Origin: an uncultured delta proteobacterium
GTDB taxonomy: Bacteria; Myxococcota_A; UBA9160; JAFDET01
Assembly: GCA_947259215.1 (NCBI GenBank)
Contig: CAMYLJ010000003.1
Coordinates: 1-64,000, forward strand
Length of the DNA stretch: 64,000 bases
Direction of reading: 5' to 3'
Part shown: positions 63,000 through 64,000 of the stretch, piece by piece
How the letters are laid out: each line of letters starts with the position of its first letter
How positions within the stretch are numbered: position 1 is the first letter of the stretch
Notes under the pieces: generated by a model
The model's database searches: none
What the model was told of the DNA's origin: nothing
Seen by the model: the letters and a program-made list of their open reading frames with translations, nothing else
Position numbers and translations under genes: made by a program

Positions 63000-63605
63000 T
63001 TAGGGCTGGAGCTCCGGCGAGAGCTTCTCCACGTACGGGAGCAGCGTGCCCGGAGGCACGCCCGCGCGCCGGGCGGCCTCTAGCAGGGCAGGGAGCGTGC
63101 AGCGGGCCGACCCGAAGTCGTCCCGGGCCTCCTGCAGGCCGCGGGCGGCGGTCGCGCGCTCGCTGCGGTCCTGGTCGTTCCGGCGCACCACGATGTAGCC
63201 GTCCTCGGCCTGGCGCATCCGCTGCTCGGCGCTGGCGTAGCGCTTCTCGGCCTCCGAGATGGCTTCCAGCCAGGCTGCCTGCTCGGCGTCGGCCGGCGGC
63301 GCGGCGTCCGCCGGCAGCCTCCCGTCGCAGGGCGGCGGGCTCCAGCTCCCCCCGGCGCGGTTCACCGCGTCCGTGGAGCCGCTGGCGCGGGCGCTGCCGA
63401 ACTGGTCCAGGCTCGCCGGGCTCGCCCCCGCGTCGGGGGTGCCGGTCTCCTGGCGCTCCAGGTCGTCGAGGCCCTTGGACTCCTGCTGCTGGAGGTCCCC
63501 CAGCCCGGTCGTCCCCGCGGACAGGGAGCTCGGCCCCTCCGCGCCGGCCGTTCCGGCTGTGAGCGCCACGCCCACCAGGGCGATCGCCATCGTCGATCCG
63601 CGCAT
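63000..63605 (-). CDS. exported protein of unknown function
   Basis: The 201-residue protein has a signal peptide (about 1-22). A disordered Gly/Ser/Gln-rich region follows (about 23-85), then a helical segment with heptad-like charge pattern (about 105-165) and two Cys residues (about 93 and 169) that could pair. I do not recognise the family. A GGAGGGGAG ribosome site lies before the ATG. It is convergent with the PEP-CTERM-like gene. Confidence 0.6.
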   Translation of the reverse strand: MRGSTMAIALVGVALTAGTAGAEGPSSLSAGTTGLGDLQQQESKGLDDLERQETGTPDAGASPASLDQFGSARASGSTDAVNRAGGSWSPPPCDGRLPADAAPPADAEQAAWLEAISEAEKRYASAEQRMRQAEDGYIVVRRNDQDRSERATAARGLQEARDDFGSARCTLPALLEAARRAGVPPGTLLPYVEKLSPELQP

Positions 63606-63964
63606 GATGCTCCCCTCCGCTCGCCGTGGGTCCGCGAGTCAAACGCCGTATCGGTGGGTGGGCCGCGGGACTGGAGCCGGGGGCGTCGGGGCTCCGGAGG
63701 CTCGCGCGGGGACGCGGAGGCTCTCACTTATCGTGACTTCGCTCGCCTGTGGCTTGCTGCGCGCCCGGCGGCCGAAGTGGCAGGGTGCGCGGGGGCTGGG
63801 TGCGCCGGGCTTGCAGGCGCCTGGCTCGGGAGGGTGCGCGGTTTCGGCGGCTAGGGTGTCTTGCGGGTCCTCTGCACGTTCGCGGAGGCGACGCGGGGCC
63901 GGGTGGTTTGACAGGCACCGCGGCACCACGTTATAAACCGACGAACCGCCCCACAGGTCGAGCC
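63606..63964. other. 359-bp region without a gene
   Basis: GC-rich divergent intergenic region. Apart from the ribosome site of the leftward exported-protein gene and the rightward promoter near 63.9 kb, I see no convincing gene, repeat or RNA structure. Confidence 0.5.
63908..63937 (+). promoter_or_regulatory. strong promoter at the right edge
   Basis: A perfect TTGACA (63908-63913), an 18-bp spacer and TATAAA (63932-63937). This is the best sigma-70 match in the window. Transcription would start near 63945, about 20 nt before an ATG. Confidence 0.7.
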
Positions 63965-64000
63965 ATGAGCGACGCCAGCACGGCTGCGAACGGGTCCGTG
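63965..64000 (+). CDS. start of a gene cut by the right edge
   Basis: An ATG 27 bp after the strong promoter opens a frame (MSDASTAANGSV) that runs off the window. Only 12 codons are visible, so no family can be named. The support is the promoter position and the open frame. Confidence 0.4.
   Translation, partial: MSDASTAANGSV

Overview
The window is about 70% GC, densely packed and bacterial, with a Gram-negative envelope: an Mla/MCE lipid-transport operon with an auxiliary lipoprotein, RseP, SecA, and a sortase system of the type described only in proteobacteria. The ilvB-ilvN-ilvC-psd-pssA-leuA gene order, the PEP-CTERM protein and the lipid genes suggest a deltaproteobacterial-grade lineage (Myxococcota/Desulfobacterota-like, probably uncultured). 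This is an inference from gene content, not a phylogeny. Genes are tightly packed, and many start codons overlap the previous stop as GTGA, ATGA or TTGA. I saw no rRNA, tRNA, CRISPR array, insertion sequence or prophage gene.

Left part (1-14.6 kb): a DUF748/AsmA-like protein cut by the window edge and an SGNH hydrolase, then a dedicated sortase locus. There, a response regulator, histidine kinase and sodium:solute symporter form one operon, divergent from a VIT/vWFA surface protein with a C-terminal LPRTA sorting signal and its class GN sortase. Next come a FadR-type regulator with a 46-residue unknown gene and a CoA-transferase remnant, a HerA-like ATPase and a GNAT acetyltransferase.

Middle (14.5-36 kb): accessory and lipid-related genes. 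These are a MATE exporter, an SDR, a ferritin-like protein, a methyltransferase, a PAP2_C phosphatase with a TetR regulator, and a divergent mlaE(STAS-fused)-mlaF-mlaD-lipoprotein operon. They are followed by an AlkB-like hydroxylase, a 2-hydroxyacid dehydrogenase, a REC-GGDEF diguanylate cyclase, a crotonase, an exported agmatinase-like protein and a PilZ protein. A 69-bp near-perfect palindrome separates PilZ from rarA. Then come nadK-recN, an FHA protein, an M23 peptidase and a six-ligand di-iron protein.

Right part (36-61.5 kb): housekeeping genes. These are secA-argJ, a START protein divergent from a PlsC acyltransferase, rpsB-tsf-pyrH-frr-uppS-dxr-rseP plus an unknown exported protein, and tsaB. 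A long branched-chain amino acid and phospholipid run follows: ydcH-like, ilvB, ilvN, ilvC, psd, pssA, leuA, leuB, an Asd-like pseudoenzyme and truA. After that come rplM-rpsI and argC. The last 2.5 kb holds a protein that looks like two PEP-CTERM proteins fused head to tail, an unknown exported protein, and a promoter with the first codons of a gene that runs off the right edge.
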